64,000 nucleotides of DNA, from contig NZ_CP082269.1 in the NCBI RefSeq assembly GCF_019880405.1, forward strand, positions 3,596,001-3,660,000, written 5' to 3'. A model generated the notes under the pieces. That model was not told where the DNA came from. It saw only the letters and a list, made by a program, of their open reading frames with translations, and ran no database searches. Both the position numbers and the translations under genes were made by a program. Origin of the DNA: Enterobacter sp. C2 (GTDB lineage Bacteria; Pseudomonadota; Gammaproteobacteria; Enterobacterales; Enterobacteriaceae). Shown one piece after another: positions 1-11,117 of the stretch (position 1 is the first letter of the stretch; each line of letters begins with the position of its first letter).

Positions 1-464
<464 letters not shown>

Positions 465-482
465 GGTCTTCTCGGCTCCTGA

Positions 483-1631
483 TTATTTGGCGGTAGAACG
501 GTAGTGCTTAATCAATTCGATAAAGTGATCGAACAGCGGCGCAGCATCGTGCGGGCCTGGGCTCGCTTCCGGGTGCCCCTGGAAGCTGAAGGCTGGCTTA
601 TCGGTACGATGAATACCCTGCAGGGTACCGTCGAACAGCGACGTATGCGTGACGCGCAGGTTAGCTGGCATGGTCGCCTCATCCACCGCAAAACCGTGGT
701 TTTGCGCGGTGATCATCACCGTGTTGTTATCAATATCTTTAACCGGATGGTTACCGCCGTGGTGACCAAACTTCATCTTCACGGTTTTGGCACCGCTCGC
801 CAGAGCCAGCAGCTGATGGCCAAGGCAGATACCAAACACCGGAATATCGGTTGCCAGGAAGGCCTGGATAGCGTCGATGGCGTAGTCGCACGGGGCCGGG
901 TCACCGGGGCCGTTGGAGAGGAAAATACCGTCCGGGTTCATCTTCAGGACCTCTTCCGCCGGGGTCTGCGCCGGGACTACCGTCAGGCGGCAGCCTCTGT
1001 CGACCAGCATACGCAGGATGTTGCGCTTCGCGCCGTAGTCGTAAGCCACCACGTGGAACGGCAGCTCCTCTTCTTTTTTCGCTTCCGGCAGCTCACCGGC
1101 CAGCGTCCAGCTTCCCTGGGTCCAGCTGTAGGACTCAGCGGTGGTGACCTCTTTCGCCAGATCCATCCCGTTCAGACCAGGGAACGTTTTCGCTTTCTCC
1201 AGAGCCAGCGCCGCATCCGGGCTGTCGCCCGCGATGATGCAGCCGTTCTGAGCACCCTTCTCGCGCAGCAGACGGGTCAGCTTACGGGTATCGATATCGG
1301 CAATGGCCACGATGTTATGGCGCTTGAGGTAAGAAGAGAGGTCTTCGGTATTGCGGTAGTTGCTGGCAATCAGTGGTAGGTCACGAATAATCAGGCCTTG
1401 AGCATGAACCTGGGACGCTTCTTCATCGGCTTCGTTAGTACCGACATTACCAATATGGGGATAAGTAAGAGTGACGATTTGGCGGGAATAGGAGGGATCA
1501 GTAAGGATTTCTTGATAACCGGTCATTGAAGTATTGAAAACGACTTCCCCAACCGCCGAACCTGTTGCCCCTATGGCCCGACCGTGAAACTGGGTTCCGT
1601 CTTCCAGAACCAATAGCGCTGACTTAATCAA
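483..1631 (-). CDS. carA: carbamoyl-phosphate synthase small (glutaminase) subunit
   Basis: A 382-residue glutamine amidotransferase subunit that hydrolyses glutamine and passes ammonia to CarB. The N-terminal half is the CarA-specific domain. The C-terminal class I amidotransferase domain shows the nucleophile motif FGICLGHQ and the partner HPEASPGP. A longer reading frame begins at an ATG 27 bases upstream, but I chose the TTG at 1629-1631: the E. coli protein starts here with a UUG codon, and a GGAGGG ribosome site sits 7 bases before it. It is first in carAB. The 5' region carries arginine-box and pyrimidine/purine-type promoter signals, listed separately. Confidence 0.97.
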   Translation of the reverse strand: MIKSALLVLEDGTQFHGRAIGATGSAVGEVVFNTSMTGYQEILTDPSYSRQIVTLTYPHIGNVGTNEADEEASQVHAQGLIIRDLPLIASNYRNTEDLSSYLKRHNIVAIADIDTRKLTRLLREKGAQNGCIIAGDSPDAALALEKAKTFPGLNGMDLAKEVTTAESYSWTQGSWTLAGELPEAKKEEELPFHVVAYDYGAKRNILRMLVDRGCRLTVVPAQTPAEEVLKMNPDGIFLSNGPGDPAPCDYAIDAIQAFLATDIPVFGICLGHQLLALASGAKTVKMKFGHHGGNHPVKDIDNNTVMITAQNHGFAVDEATMPANLRVTHTSLFDGTLQGIHRTDKPAFSFQGHPEASPGPHDAAPLFDHFIELIKHYRSTAK

Positions 1632-1640
1632 AACACCCTC

Positions 1641-1682
1641 CAGAGAATATTCACTCACTTTATTTGCATATTAATTCATATT
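1641..1682 (-). promoter_or_regulatory. carAB tandem ARG boxes (ArgR operator)
   Basis: Read on the minus strand, two AT-rich imperfect palindromes, TATGAATTAATATGCA and GTGAGTGAATATTCTC, lie next to each other just before carA. They match the paired 18-bp ARG boxes known at E. coli carAB promoter P2, where hexameric ArgR with arginine represses. That the boxes overlap the P2 -10 region is inferred from position. Confidence 0.75.
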
Positions 1683-1697
1683 GACGCCATAAATCAA
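1668..1697 (-). promoter_or_regulatory. carAB downstream promoter P2 (arginine-controlled)
   Basis: On the minus strand a -35-like TTGATT (1692-1697) is followed after 18 bases by TAATAT (1668-1673). It overlaps the ARG boxes as in E. coli P2. The assignment is by motif and position only. Confidence 0.55.
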
Positions 1698-1737
1698 TGC
1701 AAATCTGCTTACCGGTGTATTTTTGGCAAACGGCGGC

Positions 1738-1766
1738 ATTCTAGAGACAACCCTGTTAAAAGTCTA
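1738..1766 (-). promoter_or_regulatory. carAB upstream promoter P1 (pyrimidine-controlled)
   Basis: On the minus strand, TAGACT (1761-1766), a 17-base spacer and TAGAAT (1738-1743) form a sigma-70 promoter. A GC-rich GCCGCCG discriminator follows, as expected for a pyrimidine- and growth-rate-sensitive promoter. It lies about 70 bases upstream of P2, matching the E. coli layout. Confidence 0.6.
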
Positions 1767-1851
1767 CCATCCTGACCACTTTTTCTTACTTTTTTGCAAC
1801 CCTGAGAGATAAGGTGCATCTTAAGATGCAAAAAAGCCAGATAAATTGCAT

Positions 1852-1867
1852 AGGAAAACGCTTGCGT
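1852..1867 (-). promoter_or_regulatory. probable PurR box upstream of carAB P1
   Basis: The minus strand reads ACGCAAGCGTTTTCCT, close to the PurR consensus ACGCAAACGTTTGCGT. PurR is known to bind upstream of carAB P1 in E. coli at a similar distance. A nearby perfect 16-bp palindrome (1815-1830) is described as a finding. The rest of the 428-base carA-dapB gap holds only these control signals and the dapB terminator. Confidence 0.5.
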
Positions 1868-2012
1868 ACCTGGATGGATTTCAGTTTTTTATACGTAACG
1901 ATAAAAACAGGAATGGAGGGTGAGAATCTGGTTTTTTTTACCAAAAAAAGTAGCGAGAAAGAGTGTTACAGCGCTTTAAAATCATAAAATGGATTAAACA
2001 GGCAAAATAAAA

Positions 2013-2031
2013 GGGCAATAAAATATTGCCC
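2013..2031 (-). terminator. dapB intrinsic terminator
   Basis: GGGCAATA and TATTGCCC form an 8-bp perfect stem with a 3-base loop. On the minus strand it is followed by TTTTATTTT. It lies about 55 bases after the dapB stop. Confidence 0.75.
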
Positions 2032-2085
2032 CATGTAATCAAAGCATTGCGATCACAATAACCACATCACGATGGGTAATAAACG

Positions 2086-2922
<837 letters not shown>

Positions 2923-3040
2923 TTAATGAAATGCTATAAATCGCCTTCAGATTAACCAGCCCACTAACGGGCCGCCAGTCGAAAACGCCGATAATTAGAA
3001 TTTAATGATAAACGTCGGAAAGTATCAGCAAAAGACATGA

Positions 3041-3061
3041 TTGCTGCCTGAGCGGCAGCAA
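3041..3061 (-). terminator. hairpin after the AlaX-type gene
   Basis: TTGCTGCC and GGCAGCAA form an 8-bp perfect stem with loop TGAGC, five bases past the stop at 3066. The minus-strand T content after it is modest (TCATGTCTTTT), so it may be a weak terminator. Confidence 0.5.
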
Positions 3062-3065
3062 AGTG

Positions 3066-3695
3066 CTAGGGCAGGAGATAACTGATGGTAAGCTGGCCTT
3101 TCTTCTGTTTAATGCTGCCAATGACCAGTTTATCAATATTTCGCAGGTCAGGAACATGCGTACCGCCGCACAGATAGGCAGGCAGATCGCCAAAGCGTAC
3201 CTTACGTCGATCGCTTTCGAACGCCACGTGGCGCTGCAGCCCGGCGCTTATCCATGCCTCAATGGTTGTCAGGAGCATGTCGCTCTCCGGTACGGCGGCT
3301 CCCTCGCCAGCAATAAACGTGACCTTCCCCTCACCCGGCCAGTGATGTGCCTTGATCGGCTGCCAGCCGTGCCGCTCTGCCGCGTAACCGATCAGATGGC
3401 CCGCGCTGTGCCAGCGCGAGTGCAGCGTGCGGGTTTCTGCATCCACCCGCAGCGTCGCTTCGCCTACGGCAAGCGGTTCCGCCAGGATGTGTAGCACGCT
3501 CTCTCCGCGCTGGACGACGCTCTCAACGCGGATGCCAGCGATCTCGCCTCTGTCGGCCGGCTGCCCTCCCCCCTGGGGATGAAACAGTGTCTTATCCAGC
3601 TCGATGGCGTAGCGGCCATCAGGCTCCCTGGTACAGCTGAGCACCTGGGCAATACCCTCAGTCGCATCGCTGGTGTAATAAAGACGTTCAGTCAT
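3066..3695 (-). CDS. AlaX-type alanyl-tRNA editing protein
   Basis: A 209-residue free-standing relative of the alanyl-tRNA synthetase editing domain. These proteins hydrolyse mischarged Ser- or Gly-tRNA(Ala) in trans. The glycine-rich stretch HPQGGGQPADRG (residues 39-50) is followed by the zinc-binding pairs HSAGH (H96, H100) and CGGTH (C176, H180). The N-terminal subdomain is present, which fits the AlaX-M class. It occupies the position of E. coli rihC between dapB and ispH and is divergent from a LysR gene 92 bases away, a likely regulatory pair. Substrate preference cannot be read from the sequence. Confidence 0.85.
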   Translation of the reverse strand: MTERLYYTSDATEGIAQVLSCTREPDGRYAIELDKTLFHPQGGGQPADRGEIAGIRVESVVQRGESVLHILAEPLAVGEATLRVDAETRTLHSRWHSAGHLIGYAAERHGWQPIKAHHWPGEGKVTFIAGEGAAVPESDMLLTTIEAWISAGLQRHVAFESDRRKVRFGDLPAYLCGGTHVPDLRNIDKLVIGSIKQKKGQLTISYLLP

Positions 3696-3787
3696 GGTTG
3701 CTCTCCTCTGTCTGAGAACAGTATATTCATAATCTCCGGGACGATAATTCCCTTTTCAATCACTGCACTTTTGCGTACCAGGCACAA

Positions 3788-4696
3788 ATGAACCCACTTC
3801 TGCTTCCCGATCTTGCGACCTTTGTGACCATCATTGAACAGGGTAGCTTCTCCGCTGCGGCGCGAGCGAGCGGGGCAACGCCCTCGGCTATTAGCCGCTG
3901 CGTCTCCCGACTTGAACAGGAGATGGGCTCTAAGCTGCTGCATCGCACTACCCGCAAGCTGGCCCTAACGGAGACAGGTAGAACCGTTTATGAGCATGCC
4001 CAGGAGATGCTGGAGGCCGCCAGGCAGGCGCTAGACTCTGGCGGCAGCCTGCAAACCGTTGCGCAGGGCAAGCTTACTCTGAGCGTACCGAAAGCCGTGG
4101 GGCGCTTCGTTATCCACCCCCTGATGCCCGAGTTTCTTGCCCGCTATCCACAGATAGACGTTACCCTGCGGTTAGAGGATCGCTATGTGGATTTAATTAA
4201 CGACGGGGTGGATCTGGCGCTGCGTATCACCGACTCCCCTTCACCAGGGCTGTACGGTAAATCCCTGATGCCGGTAACCCACGCGATCTGCGCCACGCCT
4301 GAGTATTTACGCATGCACGGAACGCCCGCGCATCCACAGGATCTGCGTCGTCACAGCTGCATCTCTCTCGGTGAAACGCCTGCTGACGCACGCTGGAAAT
4401 TTCGTCTGCGGGAAAAGCTGGAGACCGTCCAGACGCGGGGACGCTACGCGGCAAACCATACCGGCGTGCGCCTGGATGCGGTTAAGCAGCATATCGGCAT
4501 TGGCAGCCTGCCGCTGTTTACCGCCCGCGAAGCGCTGGAGAGTGGGGAGATTGTGCAGGTGCTGCCCGAGTGGGAATTTATCAGCACCTATTCTGGAGAG
4601 CTGTGGCTACTGTGGACGCGGAATAAACATATGCCCGCAAAAATGCGGGCACTGATTAGCTATCTGACCGAAAAGATGCCCACCGGTATCGTTTAA
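3788..4696 (+). CDS. LysR-family transcriptional regulator
   Basis: A 302-residue LTTR. The N-terminal winged helix-turn-helix (about residues 9-68) contains GSFSAAARASGATPSAISRC and RTTRKLALTETG. The rest is a periplasmic-binding-protein-like effector domain with the typical LTLSVPKAVGRFVIHPLMPEF opening near residue 96, here quoted in part. It most resembles the large DmlR/YafC-like group. Divergent arrangement with the AlaX-type gene suggests that it regulates that gene and itself; this is inference. It converges on ispH with a 3-base gap. The effector is unknown. Confidence 0.9.
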   Translation: MNPLLLPDLATFVTIIEQGSFSAAARASGATPSAISRCVSRLEQEMGSKLLHRTTRKLALTETGRTVYEHAQEMLEAARQALDSGGSLQTVAQGKLTLSVPKAVGRFVIHPLMPEFLARYPQIDVTLRLEDRYVDLINDGVDLALRITDSPSPGLYGKSLMPVTHAICATPEYLRMHGTPAHPQDLRRHSCISLGETPADARWKFRLREKLETVQTRGRYAANHTGVRLDAVKQHIGIGSLPLFTAREALESGEIVQVLPEWEFISTYSGELWLLWTRNKHMPAKMRALISYLTEKMPTGIV

Positions 4697-4699
4697 GGG

Positions 4700-5650
4700 T
4701 TACTCGACTTCGCGCACGTCCACACGCAGCTCTTTTGGCACCTCGAAGACGATATTCTCTTCGCGGCCCTCAAGGGGAATGGCTTCCCCACCGCCCAGCG
4801 CTTGCAGGCGCGCGATGACGTTCTGCACCAGAATATCCGGCGCGGAGGCCCCGGCGGTGACGCCGACGCAGGCGACATTCGCCACCCACTTCTCCTGGAT
4901 ATCGGACGCGTCGTCGATCAGAAACGCCGCTTTCCCCATTCGCTGGGCCAGCTCCGCCAGTCGGTTGGAGTTAGAGGAGTTTTTCGATCCCACCACCAGC
5001 ACCACGTCAGCCTGTTCGGCCAGCGCGCGCACCGCCTCCTGGCGATTGGTGGTGGCGTAGCAGATATCATCCTTACGCGGCCCGACGATTTTCGGGAAGC
5101 GGCTACGCAGGGCGTCGATGACGTCAGAGGTATCATCCACTGACAGGGTGGTCTGGGTCATAAACGACAGACGGGTTTCGTCTTTGACGATGAGCGTCAG
5201 CACATCCTCCGGCGACTCCACCAGGTACATGCCCCCTTTCGGGTTGCTGTACTGGCCCATCGTGCCCTCTACTTCCGGATGGCCAGCGTGACCGATGAGG
5301 ATCGACTCTTCGCCGCGACGGCTGGCGCGTGCCACTTCCATATGCACCTTGGTCACCAGCGGACAGGTGGCGTCAAACACCGTCAGATCGCGGCTTTTCG
5401 CTTCGTTACGCACCGCCTGGGAGACGCCGTGGGCGGAGAAGATCAAGATCGCACCGTCCGGCACTTCGCTAATCTGCTCGATGAAGATCGCCCCGCGCTC
5501 GCGCAGGCTGTCGACAACGTAGCGGTTATGCACCACTTCGTGACGTACGTAAATTGGCGCGCCGTAGATTGCCAGCGCGTTCTCAACAATGCTGATAGCG
5601 CGGTCTACCCCGGCGCAGAAGCCGCGCGGGTTGGCCAACAGGATCTGCAT
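4700..5650 (-). CDS. ispH: 4-hydroxy-3-methylbut-2-enyl diphosphate reductase
   Basis: A 316-residue iron-sulfur enzyme catalysing the last step of the MEP isoprenoid pathway, giving IPP and DMAPP. The three cluster-ligand cysteines are visible: C12 in [10 protein letters not shown]96 in DATCPLV and C197 in [15 protein letters not shown] and SAHGVSQ are also conserved. The reading frame extends 37 codons further upstream into fkpB, but the start [10 protein letters not shown] matches the family exactly and sits right after the fkpB stop. It is last in the ribF-ileS-lspA-fkpB-ispH run, an essential cluster conserved in enterobacteria. Confidence 0.97.
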   Translation of the reverse strand: MQILLANPRGFCAGVDRAISIVENALAIYGAPIYVRHEVVHNRYVVDSLRERGAIFIEQISEVPDGAILIFSAHGVSQAVRNEAKSRDLTVFDATCPLVTKVHMEVARASRRGEESILIGHAGHPEVEGTMGQYSNPKGGMYLVESPEDVLTLIVKDETRLSFMTQTTLSVDDTSDVIDALRSRFPKIVGPRKDDICYATTNRQEAVRALAEQADVVLVVGSKNSSNSNRLAELAQRMGKAAFLIDDASDIQEKWVANVACVGVTAGASAPDILVQNVIARLQALGGGEAIPLEGREENIVFEVPKELRVDVREVE

Positions 5651-5651
5651 C

Positions 5652-6101
5652 TTATGCCTCCAGTGCCGGATCGACTTCCAGCACTTCAATATCAAAATGA
5701 ACGGTTCGATCGGCCAGCGGATGGTTGAAGTCAACGGTGATCGAATCGCCGTTAATCTCACGGATCACGCCTGGCATTTCGCTGCCATCCATTGCGGTAA
5801 ACAGCATGATTGCACCCATTTCCGGTTCGCCCGCCTCCATAAACTCACGACGCGAGAAGTACTGGATCAGATCCGGGCTGCTGATACCAAAGGCGGCATC
5901 CGGCTCCAGCGAAAAGGCACGCTTCTCGCCGGCTTTCAGTCCCAGCAGATGCTGCTCCAGCCCTTCCGACAGCGAGCCGTCGCCAAGGCGAAACAGCGCC
6001 GGCTTGCCGTTGTTACGGGTAGATTCGGCAACGGAGCCATCATCAAGCTTCAGCGTGAAATGCACCAGCACCGCGCTGTTGCTCTGTACAGAATTAGACA
6101 T
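5652..6101 (-). CDS. fkpB: FKBP-type peptidyl-prolyl cis-trans isomerase
   Basis: A 149-residue SlyD-like FKBP of the cytoplasm. The FKBP half-domains surround an insert-in-flap region, with [27 protein letters not shown] and [11 protein letters not shown] visible. Isomerase activity is weak in E. coli FkpB and chaperone function is proposed. The start [11 protein letters not shown] is chosen by alignment with the family; six extra in-frame codons upstream are discounted. The stop is one base from the ispH start, so the two are probably translationally coupled. A REP palindrome separates it from lspA. Confidence 0.93.
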   Translation of the reverse strand: MSNSVQSNSAVLVHFTLKLDDGSVAESTRNNGKPALFRLGDGSLSEGLEQHLLGLKAGEKRAFSLEPDAAFGISSPDLIQYFSRREFMEAGEPEMGAIMLFTAMDGSEMPGVIREINGDSITVDFNHPLADRTVHFDIEVLEVDPALEA

Positions 6102-6126
6102 GCAGATATGGCCTTCCAATGTGTTT

Positions 6127-6156
6127 GCCCGGTGGCGCTACGCTTACCGGGCCTAC
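6127..6156. repeat. REP palindrome between lspA and fkpB
   Basis: GCCCGGT, an 11-12 base middle and ACCGGGC followed by CTACA form a typical enterobacterial REP unit. A near copy occurs at 44091-44120. Confidence 0.85.
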
Positions 6157-6172
6157 AGGTTTTGCGCTACGA

Positions 6173-6673
6173 TTATGCCGCTTTTCTCTTCGCTGCCGAA
6201 GGCAAAAAGCCCTCCAGCACGATCAACGCCGCCCCAATACAGATAGCCGTATCGGCGAGGTTAAAGGTCGCGAAGTGCCAGTCGGCGACGTAGAAGTCGA
6301 TCATATCGACCACGAAGCCGTGCCAAAGGCGGTCAAACAGATTGCCCAGCGCGCCGCCAATAATCAGCGCATAGGCGATGTTGTTCAGCTTCTGCGAGGC
6401 CCTGGCGCGATACATCATCACCGCCAGCACTACGCAGATACCCATGGCGATCCCGGCGAAGAACCAGCGCTGCCAGCCGCCTTTATCGGCGAGGAAGCTA
6501 AACGCCGCGCCGTAGTTGCGCGCATAGTGCAGATTAAGCGACGGGAACAGCGAGACCGTCTCCCCCAGATTGAAATTCTGGAGGATCAGGAACTTGCTGC
6601 CCAGATCGATAATCAGCACGACTACCACCAGCCACAGCCAGCGTAGCCCTGTTGAAAAGATCGGTTTACTCAT
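6173..6673 (-). CDS. lspA: lipoprotein signal peptidase (signal peptidase II)
   Basis: A 166-residue inner-membrane aspartyl protease that removes signal peptides from diacylglyceryl-modified prolipoproteins. Four transmembrane segments are evident (about 11-28, 70-88, 97-110 and 140-157). The conserved blocks [19 protein letters not shown] and VVDMIDFY carry the catalytic Asp pair in the last two. Its ATG shares one base with the ileS TGA, giving tight coupling with ileS. It is two residues longer than the E. coli protein. Confidence 0.96.
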   Translation of the reverse strand: MSKPIFSTGLRWLWLVVVVLIIDLGSKFLILQNFNLGETVSLFPSLNLHYARNYGAAFSFLADKGGWQRWFFAGIAMGICVVLAVMMYRARASQKLNNIAYALIIGGALGNLFDRLWHGFVVDMIDFYVADWHFATFNLADTAICIGAALIVLEGFLPSAAKRKAA

Positions 6674-9489
6674 CAGGCAAACTTACGTTTTTCGCCGTCA
6701 CCGGCGACGTTAACCACACAGCGTCCGCAAATTTCTGCGTGTTCCGCCACCTTACCGACGTCGGTCGTGTAGTGCCAGCAGCGCTGACACTTCTCACCTT
6801 CGGCCTTGCTCAGCGTCACCTTCAGCCCTTTGAGCAGCTCGCTCTGCTGGGCTTCGGCCGGCGCGTTAGTATAGTCCTCAACTCCGGCACCGGAGGTCAA
6901 CAGGATGAATCGCAATTCATCGCCCAACGCCGTCAGCTTCGCCGCCAGCTCAGGCTCGGCATAGAGCGTCACCGCTGCTTCCAGCGAGCCGCCTACCTTC
7001 TTGTCGGCACGCGCCTGTTCGATAACTTTGTTTACCTCGCCGCGTACCTTCAGCAGCTCGCTCCAGTAAGCATCGTTCATGGCTTCCGTTTCGGCCAGGC
7101 CAAACAGGCCTTCATACCACTCACCGGTAAAGACATACTGCTCGCGCTCGCCCGGCAGGTAGCCCCAGATCTCATCGGCCGTAAAGGACATGATCGGTGC
7201 CATCCAGCGCACCAGCGCTTCGGCAATGTGATACAGCGCGCTCTGGCAGCTGCGACGGGCAACGCTGTCGGCTTTCGCGGTGTACTGACGATCCTTGATG
7301 ATGTCGAGGTAGAACGAGCCCATCTCGATAGAGCAGAAGCGCATCAGGCGCTGCACCACTTCATGGAAGTCGTAAGAGTCGTACGCCTTGAGGATATCCT
7401 CCTGCGCGGCCTGGGCACAGCCTACTGCCCAACGATCCAGCACCACCATCTCTTCCGGTTTCACCATATCTTTTGCCGGATCGAAACCATTGAGGTTCGC
7501 CAGCAAGAAGCGCGCGGTGTTACGGATACGACGATAGCTGTCGGCGGCACGCTTGAGGATCTCATCCGATACCGCCATCTCGCCGGTGTAATCCGTCGAG
7601 GCCACCCACAGACGCAGAATATCCGCGCCCAGCTTGTTCATGACGTCCTGCGGCGAGACGGTGTTGCCGATGGATTTCGACATCTTGCGTCCCTGACCGT
7701 CCACGGTGAAGCCGTGGGTCAGCACCTGACGATACGGCGCTTTGCCTTTCATGGCGGTAGAGATCATCAGCGAGGACATGAACCAGCCGCGATGCTGGTC
7801 AGAACCTTCCAGATACATATCCGCTGCGTGACCGGCAAACTCAGGGCGCACGTCTACGACCGAGGAGTGGGTCGAGCCGGAGTCGAACCAGACGTCCAGA
7901 GTATCCGGCACCTTCACGTAGTTATCGGCATCGTCACCCATGATGTCGCGCGGATCGAGATCCCACCACGCCTGGATGCCATCCTCTTCTACGCGTTTCG
8001 CTACCGCTTCGATCAGCTCCTGCGTGCGCGGATGCAGCTCTTCGGTATCCTTATGCACGAACAGCGACATCGGGACGCCCCAGGTACGCTGACGAGAGAT
8101 ACACCAGTCAGGACGGTTGGCAACCATCGACTCGATACGTGCCTGGCCCCAGTCTGGGATCCACTGCACGCCTTTGATCTCTTTCAGAGACTGCTCGCGC
8201 AGGCCTTTTTGATCCATGCTGATAAACCACTGCGGCGTGGCGCGGAAGATGATCGGCGTTTTGTGACGCCAGCAGCACGGGTAGCTGTGAACCAGCTTCT
8301 CCAGATGCAGCAGCGCGCCCTTCTCCGTCAGCAGTTCGGTGATGATATTGTTCGCTTTAAAGACGTTAACACCATCCAGCGTCGGGTAGGTTCCCGGCAG
8401 ATAGCAGCCGTCTGGACCCACCGGATTCGCGGTTTCCAGGCCATATTTCTGACCGATCACGTAGTCGTCCGGGCCATGGCCAGGGGCGGTATGCACCGCA
8501 CCGGTACCGGCGTCGAGGGTCACGTGGTCGCCAAGGATCGCTGGCACGTCAAAGCCCATAAACGGATGGGTAAAGCGCATCAGCTCCAGCTCGCTGCCTT
8601 TCACCGTGCCGAGGATGCTGTACTCCGCCACGCCGATGCGTTTCATCACGCTCTCGACCAGATCTTTGGCAAGGATCAGCGCCTGGCCGTCGATCTGCAC
8701 CAGCGCATACTCAAACTCAGGCGCCAGGGAGATGGCGCGGTTCGCCGGCAGCGTCCACGGGGTAGTGGTCCAGATCACCAGCGAGATTGGGCCATTTACC
8801 GACGTCACGCCAAATTTGGCTTTCACCGCATCCTGATCGACGGCATTGAACGCCACGTCGATAGACGGAGAGGTTTTGTCGTAATACTCCACTTCCGCTT
8901 CTGCCAGTGCAGAGCGGCAGTCAACGCACCAGTGCACCGGCTTCGCGCCTTTGTGCAGGTGGCCGTTGCCGATGATCTTGCCCAGCGCACGGATGATGTT
9001 GGCTTCGGTTTTGAAATCCATGGTCAGGTACGGATGCGCCCAGTCGCCCAGCACGCCCAGACGGATAAAGTCTTCGCGCTGGCCGTTAACCTGTGCGGCA
9101 GCGTACTCGCGGCACTTGGCGCGGAACTCGGCGGCGGTGAACTTCTCACCCGGTTTGCCGTACTCCTGCTCAACCTTCAGCTCAATCGGCAGACCGTGAC
9201 AGTCCCAGCCCGGCACATATGGCGAATCGAAGCCCGTCAGCCCTTTGGACTTAACGATAATGTCTTTCAGAATCTTGTTAACCGAGTGACCGATATGAAT
9301 GCTGCCATTCGCATAAGGAGGGCCATCATGCAGAATGAAGGTTTTTTTGCCTTTTTTCGCGGCACGGATGATGCCGTACAGGTCATCATCGTTCCAACGC
9401 GCCAGCATTCCCGGTTCGCGTTTGGCGAGATCGCCACGCATCGGGAACCCTGTTTCCGGCAAATTCAGGGTTGATTTAAAGTCACTCAT
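6673..9489 (-). CDS. ileS: isoleucyl-tRNA synthetase
   Basis: A 938-residue class I synthetase that charges tRNA(Ile) and edits valine. Visible motifs are the HIGH signature in NGSIHIGH (about residues 61-68), the CP1 editing region with [14 protein letters not shown] in [10 protein letters not shown] (about 602), and a C-terminal zinc finger CQRCW...CGRC. The frame extends 13 codons upstream, but [16 protein letters not shown] is the family start. It lies 38 bases after ribF and overlaps lspA by one base, as in E. coli. Confidence 0.97.
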   Translation of the reverse strand: MSDFKSTLNLPETGFPMRGDLAKREPGMLARWNDDDLYGIIRAAKKGKKTFILHDGPPYANGSIHIGHSVNKILKDIIVKSKGLTGFDSPYVPGWDCHGLPIELKVEQEYGKPGEKFTAAEFRAKCREYAAAQVNGQREDFIRLGVLGDWAHPYLTMDFKTEANIIRALGKIIGNGHLHKGAKPVHWCVDCRSALAEAEVEYYDKTSPSIDVAFNAVDQDAVKAKFGVTSVNGPISLVIWTTTPWTLPANRAISLAPEFEYALVQIDGQALILAKDLVESVMKRIGVAEYSILGTVKGSELELMRFTHPFMGFDVPAILGDHVTLDAGTGAVHTAPGHGPDDYVIGQKYGLETANPVGPDGCYLPGTYPTLDGVNVFKANNIITELLTEKGALLHLEKLVHSYPCCWRHKTPIIFRATPQWFISMDQKGLREQSLKEIKGVQWIPDWGQARIESMVANRPDWCISRQRTWGVPMSLFVHKDTEELHPRTQELIEAVAKRVEEDGIQAWWDLDPRDIMGDDADNYVKVPDTLDVWFDSGSTHSSVVDVRPEFAGHAADMYLEGSDQHRGWFMSSLMISTAMKGKAPYRQVLTHGFTVDGQGRKMSKSIGNTVSPQDVMNKLGADILRLWVASTDYTGEMAVSDEILKRAADSYRRIRNTARFLLANLNGFDPAKDMVKPEEMVVLDRWAVGCAQAAQEDILKAYDSYDFHEVVQRLMRFCSIEMGSFYLDIIKDRQYTAKADSVARRSCQSALYHIAEALVRWMAPIMSFTADEIWGYLPGEREQYVFTGEWYEGLFGLAETEAMNDAYWSELLKVRGEVNKVIEQARADKKVGGSLEAAVTLYAEPELAAKLTALGDELRFILLTSGAGVEDYTNAPAEAQQSELLKGLKVTLSKAEGEKCQRCWHYTTDVGKVAEHAEICGRCVVNVAGDGEKRKFA

Positions 9490-9527
9490 CAGATTCTCGG
9501 TTCCGTAATTAAAAACGTGTTTAGCCA

Positions 9528-10466
9528 TTACGCCAGGTTTGATAACCCAAATAACTCGCGGGCGGTTAACTCATCTTTGGCAATTTGCGCCTTCAGCTCA
9601 TCCAGCGAGGCAAATCGCTTTTCGCTGCGGATCTTTTTTCGCAGCACTACTTCTATATGGCGGCCATAGAGGTCCATTACAACGTCCAGCAGATGCACTT
9701 CCAACTGCTGGCGCACGCCTTTGACCGTGGGGCGGGTACCAATATTGGCCACGCCGGGCAGCGGTTTATCGCCCAAACCCATCACTTCTACCGCATAGAC
9801 CCCTTTTACCGGGGAGACCTGACGGCGTAGAGGCACGTTCGCCGTCGGGAAGCCAATGGTGCGTCCCAGCGCGTCGCCGTGCACGACGCGGCCGGAGATA
9901 GAGAACGGATGCCCTAGCAGGCTCTCGGCCAGCGGCAGGTCGTCATCCGCCAGCGCCTGGCGCACCGCCGTGCTGCTGATGCGCACGCCGTCTTCGCAGA
10001 AGGTTTGGGTGCTGGTGACGTCAAAGCCGTACTCCAGGCCAGCCTTCTGTAATAACAAGAAATCGCCCTGCCGACCAGCGCCAAAGCGGAAATCGTCGCC
10101 GACGGCAAGAAAGCGCACGCCCAGGCGATCCACCAGCAGGTCGCTGACAAAGTTTTGCGCCGTCAGGGCAGCAAAGCGGCGATCGAAGCGCACGCAGAGC
10201 ACGTAGTCGACGCCGCATTCGGCCAGATAGCGCAGCTTTTCACGCAGACGTGTCAGACGGGCCGGGGCTTTATCGCCAGCGAACAGCTCCAGCGGCTGGG
10301 GTTCAAAAATCATCACCACCACCGGTAGGCCACGTTTACGCCCTTCGGCGATCAGGCCGCGCAGCAGCGCCTGATGCCCCCGGTGCACGCCGTCGAAATT
10401 ACCAATAGTCAGCACACACCCTTGCGGGGCCTGGCTGAGATTATGTGTGCCGCGTATCAGCTTCAT
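9528..10466 (-). CDS. ribF: bifunctional riboflavin kinase / FAD synthetase
   Basis: A 312-residue enzyme converting riboflavin to FMN and FMN to FAD. The N-terminal nucleotidyltransferase half shows [11 protein letters not shown] (residues 22-32) and [10 protein letters not shown]. The C-terminal flavokinase half shows [11 protein letters not shown] and the [15 protein letters not shown] and HLLD motifs. It is the first gene of the ribF-ileS-lspA-fkpB-ispH run and faces away from rpsT. The promoter is presumably in the 327-base gap up to rpsT. Confidence 0.97.
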   Translation of the reverse strand: MKLIRGTHNLSQAPQGCVLTIGNFDGVHRGHQALLRGLIAEGRKRGLPVVVMIFEPQPLELFAGDKAPARLTRLREKLRYLAECGVDYVLCVRFDRRFAALTAQNFVSDLLVDRLGVRFLAVGDDFRFGAGRQGDFLLLQKAGLEYGFDVTSTQTFCEDGVRISSTAVRQALADDDLPLAESLLGHPFSISGRVVHGDALGRTIGFPTANVPLRRQVSPVKGVYAVEVMGLGDKPLPGVANIGTRPTVKGVRQQLEVHLLDVVMDLYGRHIEVVLRKKIRSEKRFASLDELKAQIAKDELTARELFGLSNLA

Positions 10467-10652
10467 GTCTGGCTCAAAACAGTGAAAATCGTCCGAGTAT
10501 ACCTTGTACAGCGTTTAAGGTTAACCGGCGATTGGCCTTGTAAAACAGAAAGCGCCAAGGATTTCATTGCGCTGCCTGCCTAACTCAAGAAAAAGTCGTG
10601 TTTCACAGTGATTTTTGTCGTAGAAAGGCTGTATTCATGACCAGCAAGCTGA

Positions 10653-10658
10653 TAGAAT
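10653..10658 (+). promoter_or_regulatory. possible rpsT promoter P1 (-10 element)
   Basis: TAGAAT followed by a pyrimidine-rich TTGCCCC discriminator lies about 90 bases upstream of P2, where E. coli rpsT has its P1. No good -35 hexamer is seen. The remainder of the 10467-10717 stretch holds no gene I can support. Confidence 0.35.
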
Positions 10659-10717
10659 CTTGCCCCATCACACGTAACGAGCGTCGCAACGTAGCGCCGC
10701 TTATTTGCACAAATCCA

Positions 10718-10746
10718 TTGACAAAAGAAGGCTGAAAGGGCATATT
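10718..10746 (+). promoter_or_regulatory. rpsT promoter P2
   Basis: A consensus -35 TTGACA (10718-10723), a 17-base spacer and the -10 CATATT (10741-10746), then CCTCGGCC, closely match the E. coli rpsT P2 region. The leader is about 40 bases. Confidence 0.8.
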
Positions 10747-10772
10747 CCTCGGCCTTTGAATTGTCCACATAG

Positions 10773-11057
<285 letters not shown>

Positions 11058-11080
11058 TCGCCCGTCTGCTGAGCTTTGTT

Positions 11081-11108
11081 AAAAAAACCCGCCAAGGCGG
11101 GTTTTTTT
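11081..11108. terminator. bidirectional terminator between rpsT and nhaA
   Basis: CCCGCC-AA-GGCGGG is flanked by seven A residues on the left and seven T residues on the right, so it can end both the rpsT (+) and nhaA (-) transcripts. Confidence 0.85.
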
Positions 11109-11117
11109 ACGTCTGGA

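Noticed and set aside
6652..9474. A 940-codon open frame on the plus strand opposite ileS
   Set aside because: It is the complement shadow of ileS: no domain is recognisable, composition is unnatural (rich in His, Arg and Gln), and the opposite strand encodes a complete conserved synthetase.
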